64,000 nt of DNA from the NCBI RefSeq assembly GCF_032452875.1, contig NC_083884.1:21965501-22029500 (forward strand), given 5' to 3'. The notes beneath the pieces are model-generated. The model worked only from the letters and a program-made list of their open reading frames with translations, did not search any database and was not told the DNA's origin. The DNA is from Bos javanicus. Taxonomy: Eukaryota; Chordata; Mammalia; Artiodactyla; Bovidae. A program made the translations under genes and the position numbers. Shown here in pieces: positions 20,616 through 32,665 of the stretch. Positions within the stretch are counted from its first letter, which is position 1; each line of letters opens with the position of its first letter.

Positions 20616-23600
20616 ACTTTCTGCACATTGTTCCACAGGCTCTATATTATCACCATTATTAGTAGTAATGTCACAGCCAAAACTCCATGTGGTAAGACAT
20701 GAGTGCTGAGCAATGACTCCAAGCACTTACTATATAGAGAGAAAAGTTCGAGTCATCTCCAGTGTAGGAACTTTCTGTTTTGAAAGAGTATAGCTGGGAG
20801 TAGGAGGCTTGAAGACAAAATGAAGAATTAAGGACAATTCTGGAAGAAGTCAGAAAAAGGACTTTTCTTGATACATGAAGTCTTCTGTTAGGGTAACAGC
20901 TTGCTCATAGAAAAAAAATGAAAATCCCAGCTTGCACTTAAGGGTGAATGATATGGAGGACTTCCTCAGACTGCATCAAACACCAAGGAAATTAATTTAG
21001 AGGAAGAACTTTAATCAGGAGGGAATTATGGACTGTAAAGTTCAGGTCTGGAGATAAAGGAGAAGAAGCAGCTTGTAGTTTAGAGGATAAATTGGAAATT
21101 AAAATGGGAGAAAGTATGCCAGGGATTGGAGATAAAGATTTAAGAAGCAAAAAGAGCTGGAAAGTTACCATACACCAGAAGCCGATGAACTGACTCCTCT
21201 GATGTACTATTATTTCTGTTAATATACTTGTGGATATTTTTTCCTTAGAATTACTTAACAATTTTAAGTAGCAGTTTTCCTTCCTTGCACAGTGTTTTTT
21301 CATCTACATGAGTTAAGCAAATTATTAGCTAAAACTAGACAGTATAGTTTGAGAAGTTGTTGATTAATTTAAACCAATAGATTAAGTGGAAATCAAAGTT
21401 TCATTGTGTAAAACTTAGTGTGGGGAGGGAGTTAATGTCTTCAGTTGATTCCTAGACTCTCTAAACACTTGTGGGTACCTACCTTCCCCTCTCCCCTTGA
21501 CACAACAGGGCCCCCAGCTCAGGCCCATCAAATTGTAAATGTCCTTTAGCCATTGCTAGTCTGTGCTTCATGTTCCATATTAGACACAGGACTTCCCAGT
21601 GAGGCTTGTAGAGCCCTGATCTACCACCTAGTAAGAAGGCCCCTATCTCTTTTCTTTCATCATCCATCCTTCCACTGCATCCTCAAATATTTGTTCGTAT
21701 ATTGACTTTAGGTGTACAGCTTGGACATCCTCACTTCACGCATGATAATAGCATCTAAGTTCTCATTATATCATGTCCGTTCTGTATTTGCCTTTCTCTG
21801 GTAACATTTCACTTTATTGTGATATTAGGATCAATCATGATTTCAGGTAATGTCAGTATATTCATTATTAAAAAGTCCATCATGAGAATTTTGCTTGATG
21901 ATTTTACTAGCTGTTTAAGGTCACTACCTAGATCCATTATTTCATTGTATTATAACAGTTTTGATAGCAGTAAAATATATTACATTTCCTTTTACTAGGA
22001 GGTTTGTACTCCTTTTATTCAATTATTTTTATTTTTGATTTCCCCATGATACTATGCTTAAGTGCTGGAGTCAATAGAAATTGCTTTTACTTTTCTATTT
22101 TAGAGCCATTTCGCCTTCTATAAAACCTTGAATTTGAATATTGCTGTGATTTCCTGGTCCTCTAAACCATGTCTTCTGGGATATAGACATTATCATCTCA
22201 TATTTAGAAAATTTATTTAATGAGCATGTACTACTTACAGGCTAAGGGAAAGAAGTATTTTTAGAAACTGGGTAACAGAACCAGAATACATCTAGTCAAA
22301 CTACTACTGGTAAATAATTAAATATGCCTCCCCTACGAATTCTGAAGAGACCCTTTACTTATAATGATAGTTTGGGGACACACTGATGTATTTTATGAAA
22401 GTTAGCCTACTTAATAGTACTCTTATGATAAAAGATGTTTTATGCTATCTTAAAGCAAAAGAGATGACCCTCAGGAGAAATACACTATAATTCCTATAGC
22501 CCCAAATATAGCGTAATGAAATATTATTATCCCTATTTCAATTATGATAAAGGTTTTCAATAAACTTTTAACATTTTTGAAGGCATGATTCTCAATAACA
22601 TCATTATAGAACAATTCGAATTATGAGTCCTCTGTGAGAACTTTGTCTCTCACAGTGTATAGCCTCAACCTCCAAACCCAAAATGCCATTTTGTGGGTTA
22701 TTTTTAGAGGGCACATTTTACTTAACTGAAATATTCATAGTGCAGACCTCTAATAGCCCTTCTAGGGAACTACATCTAATATTTACCAAGGATCCATGAA
22801 AGGGTAACATCGTGATCATATTGTTTATGTTACAGAAAGTAAAGGGTGATCTCCAACACAAATGCAAACAACACAAGTGGGCATTCTTGGCACTGGTTTT
22901 CAAAAAGAGAGAAAATATCCATGTTAGATTATCTTCTGATAAATGCAGACTAATAAATATTTACTTCATAGAGTTAATTTCTTGGTTTGCAATTTTTATG
23001 AACAGGTTGTATTTATTCCACAACAAGAAAAAGAGTTTAAATCCCCATAGAATTGAATATAGGAATTGCCACATCAGCACAAAATGCCTGAAATCAAGTG
23101 ATCCTAAATATTCTCTTGATAGACTATGGAACAAATCATCATTTGAATTTTCATAGCTAGTTGCCCCAGGATAGAGCAATATTTGAAACATTACTTTCAC
23201 AATGTCATAACTAAAAAGTTCAATGCAGTTCTTCAAATATCCACTAGTAACTTCTATGTGCCAAAAAGTGGAAGAGCATGAATAACACAAAGTAACATTT
23301 TATTAATAGTAAATAAAACTTTGTGCTTTGTTACACTAGGGACAAGGAACTAAAAGAAAACCACAAAGCTCTCTGAACATAAGTGGTGGCGTTATTTAGA
23401 AGGGACACATTGGTAACCTAGGAAAAAGCTGATCATTTCTAATGGGTTGGAAGGACAGGGGCAATTGCTTGTCTACTCTGATGAATTGTTATATACAACC
23501 AAGCAGGGCCTGCAACCCCAGCATTATAAGATCTCATTGTTCAATGGTATTTAAATACTTGTTTTTAGATACATTAGTGATTCATTTTTTAAAAACCTCT

Positions 23601-23657
23601 ATTCTAGCTAAACAAAATACTTTTAAAAAATTTTAAACAACCTAACTTTTTAATTTG
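20616..23657. other. 3 kb without recognised gene or repeat
   Basis: This is the longest featureless part of the left half. Frames such as 20992-21303 (minus, 103 codons), 22812-23156 (plus, 114 codons) and 22961-23290 (minus, 109 codons) show no domain. The last two overlap on opposite strands, which argues against coding. Confidence 0.5.
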
Positions 23658-23919
23658 TTAATTAATTTTATTTTTGGCTTCCGTGGGTCTTCTAGCTGCA
23701 TCGAGCAGAGCTACTCTCTACTTGCAGTGCATGAGCTTCTCATTGTGGTGGTTTCTCTTGCTGTGCAGCATGGGCTCTAGCGTGAGCAGCCTTCAGTAGT
23801 TGAGGCACATGGGCTTAGTCGCTCTGCAGGCACATGGGAACTTCCTGAACCAGGGATCAAACCTACATCCCCTGCATTGGAAAGTGGATTCTTAACCACT
23901 GGACCACCAAGGAAGTCTC
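23658..23919 (-). mobile_element. CHR-1-like tRNA-derived SINE
   Basis: Antisense. The tRNA-like head (CCACTGGACCACCAAGGAAG) is at the right and the long CHR body (phrases around GCTGTGCAGCATGGGCTCTA) at the left, ending in a TTTTATTT tail. This is an older cetartiodactyl SINE class than Bov-tA. Confidence 0.8.
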
Positions 23920-23952
23920 CATCTGCACTATACTCCTAGATACGTATGTGAT

Positions 23953-24680
23953 CAGTTCAGTTCAGTTCAGTCGTTCAGTCGTGTCAGACTCTTTGTGACT
24001 CCATGAACCGCAGCACGCCAGGCCTCCCTGTCTATCACCAACTCCCGGAGTCCACCAAAACCTATGTCCATTGAGTCAGTGATGCCTTCGAACCATCTCA
24101 TCCTTTGTCATCCCCTTCTCCTGCTCTCAATCTTTCCCAGCATCAGGGTCTTTTCAAATGAATCAGCTCTCTGCATCAGGTGACCAAAGTATTAGAGTTT
24201 CAGCTTCGACATGAGTCCTTCCAATGAACACCCAGGACTGATCTCCTTTAGGGTGGACTGGTTGGATCTCCTTGCAGTCCAATAGAGTTGCAAGAGTCTT
24301 CTCCAACACCACAGTTCAAAAGTATCAATTCTTCTGCGTTCAGCTCACTTTATAGTCCAACTCTCAAATCCATACATGACCACTGGAAAAACCATAACCT
24401 TGACTAGACAGACCTTTGTTGGCAAAGTAATGTCTCTGCTTTTGAATATGCTATCTAGGTTGGTCATAACTTTCCTTCCAAGGAATAAGCGTCTTTTAAT
24501 TTCATGGCTGCAATCACCATCTGCAGTGATTTTGAAGCCCAGAAAAATAGTCAGCCACTGTTTCCACTGTTTCCCCATCTATTTGCCATGAAGTGATGGG
24601 ACCAGATGCCATGATTTTAGTTTTCTCAATGTTGAGCTTTAAACCAACTTTTTCACTCTCCTCTTTCACTTTCATTGGAG
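23953..24680 (-). mobile_element. BovB LINE 3' fragment with imperfect TSD
   Basis: An antisense, 5'-truncated copy of about 730 bp covering the RT C-terminal region and tail. The flanks TACGTATGTGAT (23941-23952) and TACATATATGAT (24681-24692) differ only by two G/A changes and look like an aged 12-bp target duplication. Confidence 0.93.
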
Positions 24681-24713
24681 TACATATATGATAACTACTT
24701 CATATTCTTTGAT

Positions 24714-24940
24714 GGGCTTCCCAGTTGGTGCTACTGGTAAAGAACATACCTGCCAATGCAGGAGATGAGACATAAGATGCGGGTTCCATCCCTGGGTTGG
24801 GAAGATCCCTCAGAGAAGCGCATGGCAACCAACTCCAGTATTCTTGCTTGGAGAATGCCATGTACAGAGGAGCCTGGCAAGCTATATTCCACAGGGTCAT
24901 AAAGAGTCGGTCACAACTGAAGCGACTTAGCACATACACA
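24714..24940 (+). mobile_element. Bov-tA SINE with 10-bp TSD
   Basis: A complete sense Bov-tA with a perfect ATTCTTTGAT duplication at 24704-24713 and 24941-24950. Confidence 0.95.
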
Positions 24941-24950
24941 ATTCTTTGAT

Positions 24951-25300
24951 ATACCAGTTTCCCCAATGATATTTATGGGAAAAGGGAGCAAATGCCTATT
25001 ATTACTTTTACTTAGTTTAAATAATCATATTAGAATGTAAGTTTCTTGTCTAGGAGATAAAAATATAAAATGGTTAGTATCCCTGACCATCCCCTTCACC
25101 TACACATAATAAGCACCCAAGGTCTTCAGAACACTTTTACACCCATCCTGCCTCAACCCATTTTGGTTTTTGCTAAGAGCATATGGAATTTTACCTTCAG
25201 ATTGTTATTTTCATTACTAAGAATATTTGCTTTTTATATTTCAAAATTAATTCTAATAATAGCCTTAAATCTCAGTAAACAACATTAAAACCCTATTATA
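24951..25300. other. Unique sequence, nothing recognised
   Basis: About 350 bp, AT-rich, without a recognisable repeat. Confidence 0.45.
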
Positions 25301-25405
25301 ATTAACTTGTGCTTTATTTCTCACCATTGTTTCCTGAAGACCACAACTTTCCCTTTCAATGTCCCTGCCTTTAAAAAAAAATCAGTTCTTTCCTTTTCCT
25401 TGGTG
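25301..25405. repeat. Direct duplication, copy 1, abutting Bov-tA
   Basis: About 105 bp that recur directly after the SINE at 25607-25765. Shared stretches include CCATTGTTTCCTGAAG and TGTCCCTGCCTT, followed by an A-run. The copies are roughly 85-90% identical by eye and lie directly on either side of the Bov-tA. Confidence 0.85.
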
Positions 25406-25606
25406 GTAGTTTAATCACTAAGTCATTTCTGAATCTTTGTGACCCCATGGACTATAACCCACCAGGTTCCTCTGTCCATGGGATTTCCCAGACAAAATAC
25501 TGGAATGAGTTCCCCTTCCCTTCTTCAGAGGATCTTCCCAAACCAGGGATCGAATCTGCATCTCCTGCATTGGCAGACAGATCTTTCTACCACTGAGTCA
25601 CCAGGG
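25406..25606 (-). mobile_element. Bov-tA SINE between duplicated flanks
   Basis: An antisense Bov-tA. Its two edges meet the two copies of a roughly 100 bp direct duplication instead of a normal short TSD. Confidence 0.88.
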
Positions 25607-25682
25607 ATTAATGTGTGTTTTATTTCTCGCCATTGTTTCCTGAAGGCTACAATTTTCCCCTTCTATGTCCCTGCCTTAAAAA

Positions 25683-25729
<47 letters not shown>

Positions 25730-25765
25730 TACACACACAGTTATTTCCTTTTTCTGAAAGGAGAA
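25607..25765. repeat. Direct duplication, copy 2, with expanded microsatellite
   Basis: The partner of 25301-25405. The A-run of copy 1 has become a long A/TA/CA microsatellite here. The CAGTT-CTTTCC segment that follows it in copy 1 is found again after the microsatellite. Confidence 0.82.
25678..25739. repeat. (A)n(TA)n(CA)n microsatellite
   Basis: A compound simple repeat inside copy 2 of the direct duplication. It is likely length-polymorphic. Confidence 0.95.
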
Positions 25766-28306
25766 AAGTATTAATTTGAATTATTCAAAATCCTGTTAAC
25801 TCCAGCTGTCATGGACTTTCATTAGAGTGACTAGTTGAAGGAATGATGCAAATCCACAGCTCAAATAGTATCAGTGTGTAAACAATCATAACTTTTAGTT
25901 TTAGCTTTGTGTTTAGATCTGATGTACTTGGGTCTTTTTTTTATCCTTTGCCTAATTTAAGCCAACAATGGAAGGTATCGAGAAATAGTTCCACTTGGTA
26001 GAAGACTTTACTCACTTTTGAATTTTGAGTTTGAATTTCCTTTCTTCTGAATAGGAGTCTTCCACATGAAAAACAAACCCATCAAAAGAATGGACAATTG
26101 AACGTCATTCCCTTCCCTGCTTTGCAATGAATACAAACTGACTCTGTTTCAGTTTATGCACCTACTCATTTTCTACTTTAGAGCAGCTTTTATGCTAAGA
26201 AAATGTCTGAAGAACTTCTATCTCCTGGGAAGAAAAATGTGTTATATGTCAAAGCTTCAATTGTTAAAAGACTGTAGTATTTTCAAAGGCTGGGAATCAA
26301 GGTCAAATCAAAAGGCTAAGTGCCTTAACTTTCTTGCATATATTGTTTCTGTTTCTCTTTTCTCTTTTATAATCATGTCTGTTTGCTAAAAGGTTATGCA
26401 AAATAAATTAGGCTTTCAGAGCACTGACAGCTCAGCCATAGAGAAATCCTTTCCTCTATTTTTTTTTGCACTTTATACGTGAACACCTGCTACACTTTTA
26501 ATGAGCTTTAAATTATGCTTTACACCCATGTAACAAGAATGGATATTGCTCTTTAGTTATAATCAAAGAAAATATCAGGATGACTTGTTGCTAAGAGCAA
26601 CAGCTTGTCAAAAAAACGATACTTCCTCCAGTAACAATATAGATAGATAGGTCCAGGCTGATAGATGGAAAATATGATTCATACTACATTGAGAGTTATC
26701 AATCATTTAAATTCTCTTGTCTTCTGTGATTTAGGAGGAATTTGTCATTGCTCTGTGGCTATGCCTAGATTATTTTCTTTTGCTCTTATCTTTGTTCTTT
26801 CAGTCTCCTTGCTTCTTATAGGCCAAAGTTGGGGGGAGGGAATTTCTTTGTGCTTTTACTTTCTTCTGACACATTAAAATGGATAGACTTTAAATAAGAT
26901 TCCAAGAACTTCTTGAAATACCAAAATATAATGATATATATTTATTTGAATTCTATTTTTCCCTATGATTTGATTCACTTTTAAATACTTAACCTTATTT
27001 CATCATTTCAGATTTTCTTTTTAAAGGAGTTTAATGGACGACAGAAAAGCAAGCATTAAAAGGAATGTTAGCAATTTAGCTCTATACCATCTTCACATGA
27101 AAGATCTTAGACTTCATGGCCAACTGGAATTAATTTCTTTTCCACAATAGTACCAATCTAATGCCACCAACAGAGAAGTGAGATGAATGAGTGAAAGAGA
27201 GGACTATCGTGGAAGTAAACAAGATATAATAATATGGTAGAGGCAGAACACAGGGCCATGGCAAAGAGATTCTGGCATGAAGATTTTGTCAGATGTCTCA
27301 GTCAAGCACCAAGAAAGGCAGGATAATACAATGGAAGAATTGTGGCCACAGGGGTAACCACGAGTCTGTAAAGGATGAGGAGGTTCTTCTCTGCTGGAAT
27401 GAACACCTACCTGTTTCTTGCCATTAGGTTGAATCGTGAGAAGATGTGTCCATAACATTTCCTGGATAGGGACAATTGGATTCATTGTTTTGTAAATTTT
27501 CCCCTCTACACTGAGATGCAGGGATGACCTCCACGTGACTATTCTCATATTTAGAATGCTTTTTTCATATGGAGTTGCAGCGTAACACACACACACAAGA
27601 AAGATGAGAAAACAATAGAATGGAATGGGAAAAGAGACTATGGAAATTAGTGAAGAAAAATAAGGAGGAGAAAACAAAGAAACAAGATAGGAATATTTTA
27701 GCATATTTTCCCATGCTGTTTTATAACCCCCATAAGATTTGGAAAGCATTGCAGTGCTTAATTGGAAATATAGTCAACAAATAAACCTCCATAACTTCAA
27801 CTTTCAGTTTTCATTTAAATATTCTTTTAAAATTTTGAACTAAAATGAATAAAAATGCAATAAATATGCTTTCTTTCTCATGTGTTCCCTAAAATAGTAT
27901 ACCTTTGTCTGTAAGAGCATATATTACTATACTCTCCTGTTCAAAAAGAAATTTAAATGTCTCATTAAAAAGCTGAAGAAGAAACATACTTTTTATTCTT
28001 ATCAACAGTAACAAAAAACTTCAAAAAATGTTTGGTTCCAAAGCTTCTCAATATGCAAGCTATCTATTTATACTAATTATTCAAGCCTTGAGAGACTGAA
28101 AACTAGAGATAGAATTCTCATGAGAAAAAACAAACTCTGTACATTACATATGAGATTTCCTAAAATTCACTGCTTCCATTCAGAGTAGCTTCAGAAAGAA
28201 TATCATGTCTGTATTTTAATTCAGCTAATAACAATGATAACCATTTAAAATACAATAAAATAGCAATATTAGTATATTTACAGAGATATTTCTTTAAGTA
28301 GGCTAT
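25766..28306. other. 2.5 kb without recognised gene or repeat
   Basis: Mostly AT-rich. It holds the longest frame outside repeats: 181 codons on the minus strand at 27204-27749. That frame has a hydrophobic stretch in its N-terminal third but no recognisable domain, no conserved context and no poly-A of a processed copy. I judge it a chance frame. A short CA run lies at 27584-27597. Confidence 0.5.
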
Positions 28307-28318
28307 AATTACTTTATT

Positions 28319-28443
28319 GTTGTTGTTTAATTGCCAAATCATGTCCAAGTCTTTGCAATTCCCTGGAGTGTAGCCCACCAGGCTCCTCTGTCCATGGAGT
28401 TTCCCAGGCTAGAATACTGGAATGGGTTGCCATTTCCTTCTCC
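28319..28443 (-). mobile_element. BOV-A monomer SINE with TSD
   Basis: A single BOV-A unit without the tRNA-derived head and without a second monomer. It is bounded by AATTACTTTATT (28307-28318) and AATTACATTATT (28444-28455), a 12-bp duplication with one mismatch. It therefore appears to be a complete insertion and not a remnant. Confidence 0.87.
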
Positions 28444-28455
28444 AATTACATTATT

Positions 28456-29521
28456 AAATATGCAAAAAATGCCCTTCAAGCATCCTTGCTCATTTTCTCA
28501 GAAAGTAAAATAGAATACGAAATACTGGAACTAATATCAATAGTATTTGAGTTTTCATGTGATTTTGAAAAAACCACAGATAAAATGTGTAAATCCAGTG
28601 AACATGCTCAGCTATATTCTATAAGATATTTTCCAATTCAGAGAAATTTTTACGATGTTATCTTACCTTGCTTCTTTTCACTATATCTGTTTCCATGTCC
28701 AGCACTAAATTTTCCCAAAGTGTTAGTTAAATCAGCAGTTTCAAATACAATTCTTTATCAAGTATTCACTTATGTTTGTGTCTATGTAAAATTTAAAATC
28801 CCATATAATTTGACTCTAGGTCTTGTATTAATTAAAATATACTGTTAGACTTCAGTTATTTAATCGAATCCTTACTATGTGCCAAATTTAAAAAAAAATT
28901 CTTTATATTTTTAAAACTGTAAACTTTAGTAGTCATTAAACAATTAAATTTGGAAAATAATCTTTGTATATAATTAGAATTATCTCTTTTCATGTCATGT
29001 ATGAGGAACTCACTTATTTAAAAAGTTTATTAAACATTGGGTATGATTGTGTGTATCTCTGTGTTAGGAGAGGTCATTTTAAGTGGAAGTAAAAGTATAC
29101 AGTGACTAGAAAGTAAGAGGCCATCATTTCACATTATTGGAACTTATCAAACACATGGCAGAGTTACAAGACTCAGCAGACTTGAAGTGGACATGAAGGG
29201 TTGAGAATGAGAGAAGGGAATGCCTGTTTTGCTTTCTATTGAACCCTCAGTTCCAGAAGACTGCCTAAACATTGGATATGGCTTACACATGTTTGCTGAA
29301 TTACTAAACGGAGGTAAATGATTAAAATAGAGCAGTGTCCATTACTCTATCTAATTTCTCTGCTAACTCTAACCTGGTGCAAGTGCTGACAGTGTTCTAA
29401 CTTTAATTTTTTTCATTCCTTAAACACAAACTAATTCTCAGTACTGGAGAAGCCTTCTCTTAACAACAACTTATCTCTCCTTTCCCATTCTTCCACTCAA
29501 CTTACTCCCCTAATTGCGTCT
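28456..29521. other. Unique AT-rich sequence, possible L2/MIR tail
   Basis: Mostly unrecognised. The stretch near 29225-29310 (ending ATGTTTGCTGAATTAC) resembles the common L2/MIR 3' ending, but weakly. Confidence 0.4.
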
Positions 29522-29662
29522 TTTTAAAAATTGGAGGACAATTGCTTTATAATGTTGTGGTGATCTAGCTGTCCATCAATGTGAATCAGTCATAACTAAA
29601 TATGCACCCCTCCCTCTTAAGCCTCCCCGCCATTCTACCCATCTTAAGTGAGATAGGCCCAC
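29522..29662 (-). mobile_element. L1 3' UTR fragment (bovine type)
   Basis: Antisense. ATTGGAGGACAATTGCTTTA is the complement of the usual L1 3' terminus, followed by the pyrimidine-rich 3' UTR part. It ends at the target site of the next BovB. Confidence 0.8.
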
Positions 29663-29671
29663 ATAGCATAT

Positions 29672-30106
29672 CAGATCAGATCAGTTGCTCAGTCGTGTCC
29701 GACTCTTTGCGACCCTATGATCGCAGCACGCCAGGCCTCCCTGTCCATCACCAACTCCCGGAGTTCACCCAGACTCACGTCCATCGAGTCAGTGAGGCCA
29801 TCCAGCCATCTCATCCTCTGTCGTCCCCTTCTCCTCCTGCCCCCAATCCCTCCCAGCATCAGAGTCTTTTCCAATGAGTCAACTCTTCGCATCCGGTGGC
29901 CAAAGTACTGGAGTTTCAGCTTTAGCATCATTCCTTCCAAAGAACACCCAGGGCTGATCTCCTTCACAATGGACTGGTTGGATTTCCTTGCAGTCCAAGG
30001 GACTCTCAAGAGTCTTCTCCAACACAGCTCAAAAGCATCAATTCTTCAGCGCTCAGCCTTCTTCACAGTCCAACTCTCACATCCATACATGACCACAGGA
30101 AAAACC
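29672..30106 (-). mobile_element. Young BovB 3' fragment with TSD
   Basis: An antisense, 5'-truncated copy of about 435 bp that starts with an AGATCAGATCAG-type tail. Many CpG sites are intact and few differences from the common form are seen, so it is one of the youngest BovB copies here. ATAGCATAT at 29663-29671 and 30107-30115 is the likely TSD, and part of it may be microhomology with BovB. Confidence 0.93.
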
Positions 30107-30115
30107 ATAGCATAT

Positions 30116-31137
30116 ATATGCCCACAAAATAATAATTTTGGGGTTTAGCTCCAGCATCCTCGTATTTTTCTGAGCAGTATTCATTAATAGAATTAACACA
30201 TGTACATGAAACTCCCCTCATTATTGAGGCCTAGATGATGTTGCAGAAAAAGAGAGACAAAGAATATGCCAGGCTGATTTAGAATTGATCACCTTAAAAC
30301 CTCCTTCACCTAAAAATGAACTAGTAAATTAGTCTGGACTAATGAATCCAGATTACTACTGATTGTTTTTATTTAACAAATGGGTCCTGGCAGAAATACC
30401 TATGTAGGTAGGTCTAGGGACCCCAAAAATGTATATAACGATTTGTAAAACAGAAGGAACAAAGTGGGAAGCATTGGAAGAGACCCTTCATTGAAGTGTT
30501 TTGCTTTTTGGATGCTTCTCAATAGGAAAATGTCATGTTAGATATACAATTTTACTTATTTTTTAATTACCTTCAAACTTTTTAATACAGTTGGGTTAAC
30601 TCACATATGTCTGTATGGGGTCAATGGGGTCAATTAGAGCAATGGGGTCAACATATAGAATTATTATCCTTCATTCATTCCCTCAACTTGTTCATGTACC
30701 ATGCGATAATATTTTGGCATCTGAATAGATTCACATCACCGTATTTTCTTTTGCACAGTAGCTGTCATCTTGCTCCCACGTTGCTGTCATTTCTTAACAC
30801 ATTTCAGTCAGTAGATGGAGACTCCTGTGCTCTTTGTGTCAAGAGTAGAGCATCCTAGAAGAATGAGGGGAAAATGAGAATTATTTTCTTTGCTTTTGGA
30901 CTTTGGTAGTATAGAGCCTCTGGGAGAAACAAAGTTTTCATCGCCACAAAGATTCAGGAGAATTTAAGGGAGGTCTGAGCAGAGTTTCTCACTTCTGACC
31001 CCTCTCTATGTGGGGGATTAGAGGCTCAGAGAAGAAGAAGAAAGAGGTACGATGCTGGTGGCACCCCTGACTGGAGCCCTGAACTCTAACTTCACATACG
31101 TCATCGTGGGAAATAGAGAGAATAACAAAATCCCCAT
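30116..31137. other. 1 kb without recognised gene or repeat
   Basis: No known repeat is visible. The part near 30890-31100 is less AT-rich. No credible coding frame. Confidence 0.45.
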
Positions 31138-31149
31138 AAAGATTTGGGG

Positions 31150-31235
31150 ATATCATGTTAATATATGGCAGAGACCAACAAAATATTGTAAAGCAATTGT
31201 CCTTCAATTAGCAATAAATAAATTTAAATAAATAA
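31150..31235 (+). mobile_element. Very short L1 3' insertion with perfect TSD
   Basis: Only about 86 bp of L1 3' end and tail are present (AATATTGTAAAGCAATTGTC, then an AATAAATAA tail). They are bounded by a perfect 12-bp duplication, AAAGATTTGGGG, at 31138-31149 and 31236-31247. This is an extreme 5' truncation, not a remnant. Confidence 0.92.
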
Positions 31236-31247
31236 AAAGATTTGGGG

Positions 31248-32171
31248 GAATCTGAATTCAAGACCTTAAATTCCTTTTCCCAGTAAATTTCAAGGAAGTC
31301 CAGAACAGCTTCCTAACAGAAATGATTGCAAGATGTGTTTACTTGACAGGCTGTAGGACCCTTGGAGAGCAACCCCATGCCCTGTTGACAGAGAGCAGTA
31401 GAACAATTCTGATGGCACCCAGAACAGTCTGGAACTGGTGAAGTGCCATAGATGTTGCCATACATTTCTCACACTGCCATCATGATGAATAAGTAACAGA
31501 ATGATCACATGCACTAAAGAGCACAATACAATTTGGCATAATAAGAGTCAAACACAGCGGCAAAAATGATCACTGGTGGCTTCCTTAGCAGGCTTCAGAT
31601 TACCGCTAGTACCAAGGCGTATTGTTAATGACTTAGATCAGGTGGCAACCCATAATCCCTTCAAGGGAATACTAGCCCTATAGTAATGAGAGAAACTTAA
31701 ACTGAGATTAGTTTTCCTTTACCCTGTAGGATGGATGCTCATATTAGAAAGCCAGTTGGGTTATAGAAAATATAAAATTATCTTTTATTATAGAAAATAT
31801 TAAATTACTTTTTTGCACTCCTGAATTTGGTGATTAAATTAAGACTCTGAATCCACAGCTCTACAGAATCTCATTTTCCCCAAGACGGCACAGAGAAGAG
31901 GTGAGTCCTTGGAGGAGTGGGTGTAACTGGGAGAAATGTGGGATGCACCAAGCAGCTTCCAGGTGGATGACTCAGAAAGACCTCAGAGTAGGCCCCAAAT
32001 TTCAATCCATTCAATAGGAAGGAGAATTTCTGAAGATCTCCTTTTAAACCTTTCAGAAGGGTGGTTGGTGGAGGGGGGCTAAATGCTTAACATTACCAAC
32101 AACGTTTTTTAACTTTAAAAAAAAGCACATTTATAATGTTCATAGTTAAAAGAGAAGGTATATGTAAAGTG
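31248..32171. other. Unique sequence, nothing recognised
   Basis: About 920 bp with moderate GC content in parts (31290-31530 and 31860-32070). Short frames only, no domain, and no family recognised. A decayed LTR or ERV fragment cannot be excluded. Confidence 0.4.
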
Positions 32172-32665
32172 TGCTGTTGTGAATGTTTAACTTATGTTTA
32201 AACTTAACTGGACTGTGGGATGCCGGATAGCTATAAAACATTATTTCTGGGTGTGACTTTGAGGGCATTTCTGGAAGAAATTAGCATTTGATTTAGTAGA
32301 CTGAGTAAAGAGATCTGCCCTGACCAATATGAATGAGCCTCATCCAATCCTTTGAGGACCCAGATAGAACAAAAGGCAAAGGAAGGATGAATTCTCTCTT
32401 TTCTCGAGCTAGAATTCCCTTGGACATCGGAGCTCACCCTTGGACATCAGAGCTCCAGGTTCTTGGGCCTTAAAACTCATCATTTTGTACCATCAGCTTT
32501 TTTGCTGGTATAAAACCACCAGGTTCTGCAACTTGCAGAAGGCAGATTGTGAGACTTTTTTTCCTCCACAAACATGTACGCCATTTCCTATAATACAAAT
32601 ATGAGGAGGGCAGAGAGAATGTATTGGTTCTGTTTCTTAGGAAACCCTGCCTAATACTCTTGCAT
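32172..32665 (+). mobile_element. Ancient LTR-like interspersed repeat
   Basis: It begins TGTGAATG-TTAACTTATG. It contains the family phrases ATTAGCATTTGATTTAGTAG and GCCTCATCCAATCC, and ends in GGTTCTGTTTCTTAGGAAAC followed by CTGCCTAATAC. These occur in this order in a common old mammalian repeat with LTR-like TG start. I am sure of the repeat pattern but not of its family name. Confidence 0.65.

Noticed and set aside
20992..21303. 103-codon minus frame
   Set aside because: No recognisable motif, no supporting context.
27204..27749. 181-codon minus-strand frame, longest outside repeats, with a hydrophobic stretch
   Set aside because: No recognised domain, AT-rich chance-like composition, no processed-copy poly-A and no neighbouring exons. 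Not reported as a gene.
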